DNA of 6,569 bases from Bryobacteraceae bacterium (GTDB lineage: Bacteria > Acidobacteriota > Terriglobia > Bryobacterales > Bryobacteraceae), in NCBI GenBank assembly GCA_025350445.1, contig JANXXV010000519.1, positions 1 through 6,569 of the forward strand, read 5' to 3'. Positions 6,472-6,569 of the stretch are shown here, in pieces. The notes under the pieces were generated by a model, which searched no databases, was not told the origin of the DNA, and saw only the letters and a list, made by a program, of their open reading frames with translations. Position 1 is the first letter of the stretch, and each line of letters opens with the position of its first letter. The position numbers were made by a program, and so were the translations under genes.

Positions 6472-6569
6472 ATGCACATACCTGACGGCTTCCTTTCTCC
6501 CCCAGTGTGGGCGGCGCTTGACATTGCAGCCATTCCAGCCGTTGGCTACATGGCGAGGAAGGCACAGAG
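6472..6569 (+). CDS. cbiM: CbiM/NikM-type membrane subunit of a cobalt/nickel ECF transporter (5' part only)
   Basis: The window contains the first 32 residues plus two bases: MHIPDGFLSPPVWAALDIAA then IPAVGYMARKAQ. MHIPDGFLSPPVW is the hallmark N-terminus of CbiM/NikM, the substrate-binding membrane component of energy-coupling factor cobalt and nickel importers. In characterised NikM the free N-terminal Met-His takes part directly in metal coordination, so the start must be ATG 6472 and no longer form is plausible. A full family member has roughly 200-230 residues, and the rest lies beyond the window, probably followed by the other cbi/nik subunits. No strong ribosome binding site is visible. 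It starts 39 bases after the NG-repeat gene. Whether the substrate is cobalt or nickel cannot be decided from this fragment. Confidence 0.93.
   Translation, partial: MHIPDGFLSPPVWAALDIAAIPAVGYMARKAQ

Noticed and set aside
1..6569. CRISPR array, tRNA, rRNA, transposase or integrase
   Set aside because: I saw no regularly spaced repeats, cloverleaf sequence, or DDE/recombinase signature on either strand.

Overview
The window is about 60% GC and reads as a bacterial chromosome, most likely an acidobacterium of the Solibacter/Bryobacter type. Three things point there: a permease of the acidobacterial 'duplicated orphan permease' (ADOP) style, a small Cys protein with the DPRF-KYP-x2-PV-x2-C signature, and a remnant of the short 'STGP-x2-PEGK' protein family. 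This assignment comes from remembered family patterns and not from a search.

Layout, all on the + strand. Bases 1-389 hold nothing recognisable. Bases 390-745 are a frameshifted remnant of the STGP/PEGK family, followed by C-rich non-coding sequence to 1061. Bases 1062-3707 form a compact, intact operon: an HlyD/MacA-type periplasmic adaptor and two different MacB/LolD-type ABC ATPases, with gaps of 7 and 11 bases. A small four-Cys protein follows (end 3885). Next comes a decayed ADOP/MacB-type permease (3978-5226). It has lost its first half by internal deletion, carries a palindromic insert and is frameshifted near its C-terminus. An unrecognised ORF (5219-5731) fills the space up to a secreted NG-repeat (DUF4097-like) protein (5710-6432) with a strong ribosome binding site. 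The window ends 98 bases into cbiM (start 6472), the substrate-binding membrane subunit of a cobalt/nickel ECF transporter.

How they fit: the adaptor and two ATPases look like parts of a tripartite export or lipoprotein-release type transporter, but no intact permease is present, and the only permease in view is a wreck. The permease partner must lie outside the window or be encoded elsewhere. I see no clear new defence or mobile system. The points most worth checking are the paired, unequal ATPases without a permease (the second with His in place of the D-loop Asp), the collapsed permease with its palindromic insert, and the unrecognised 170-codon ORF.
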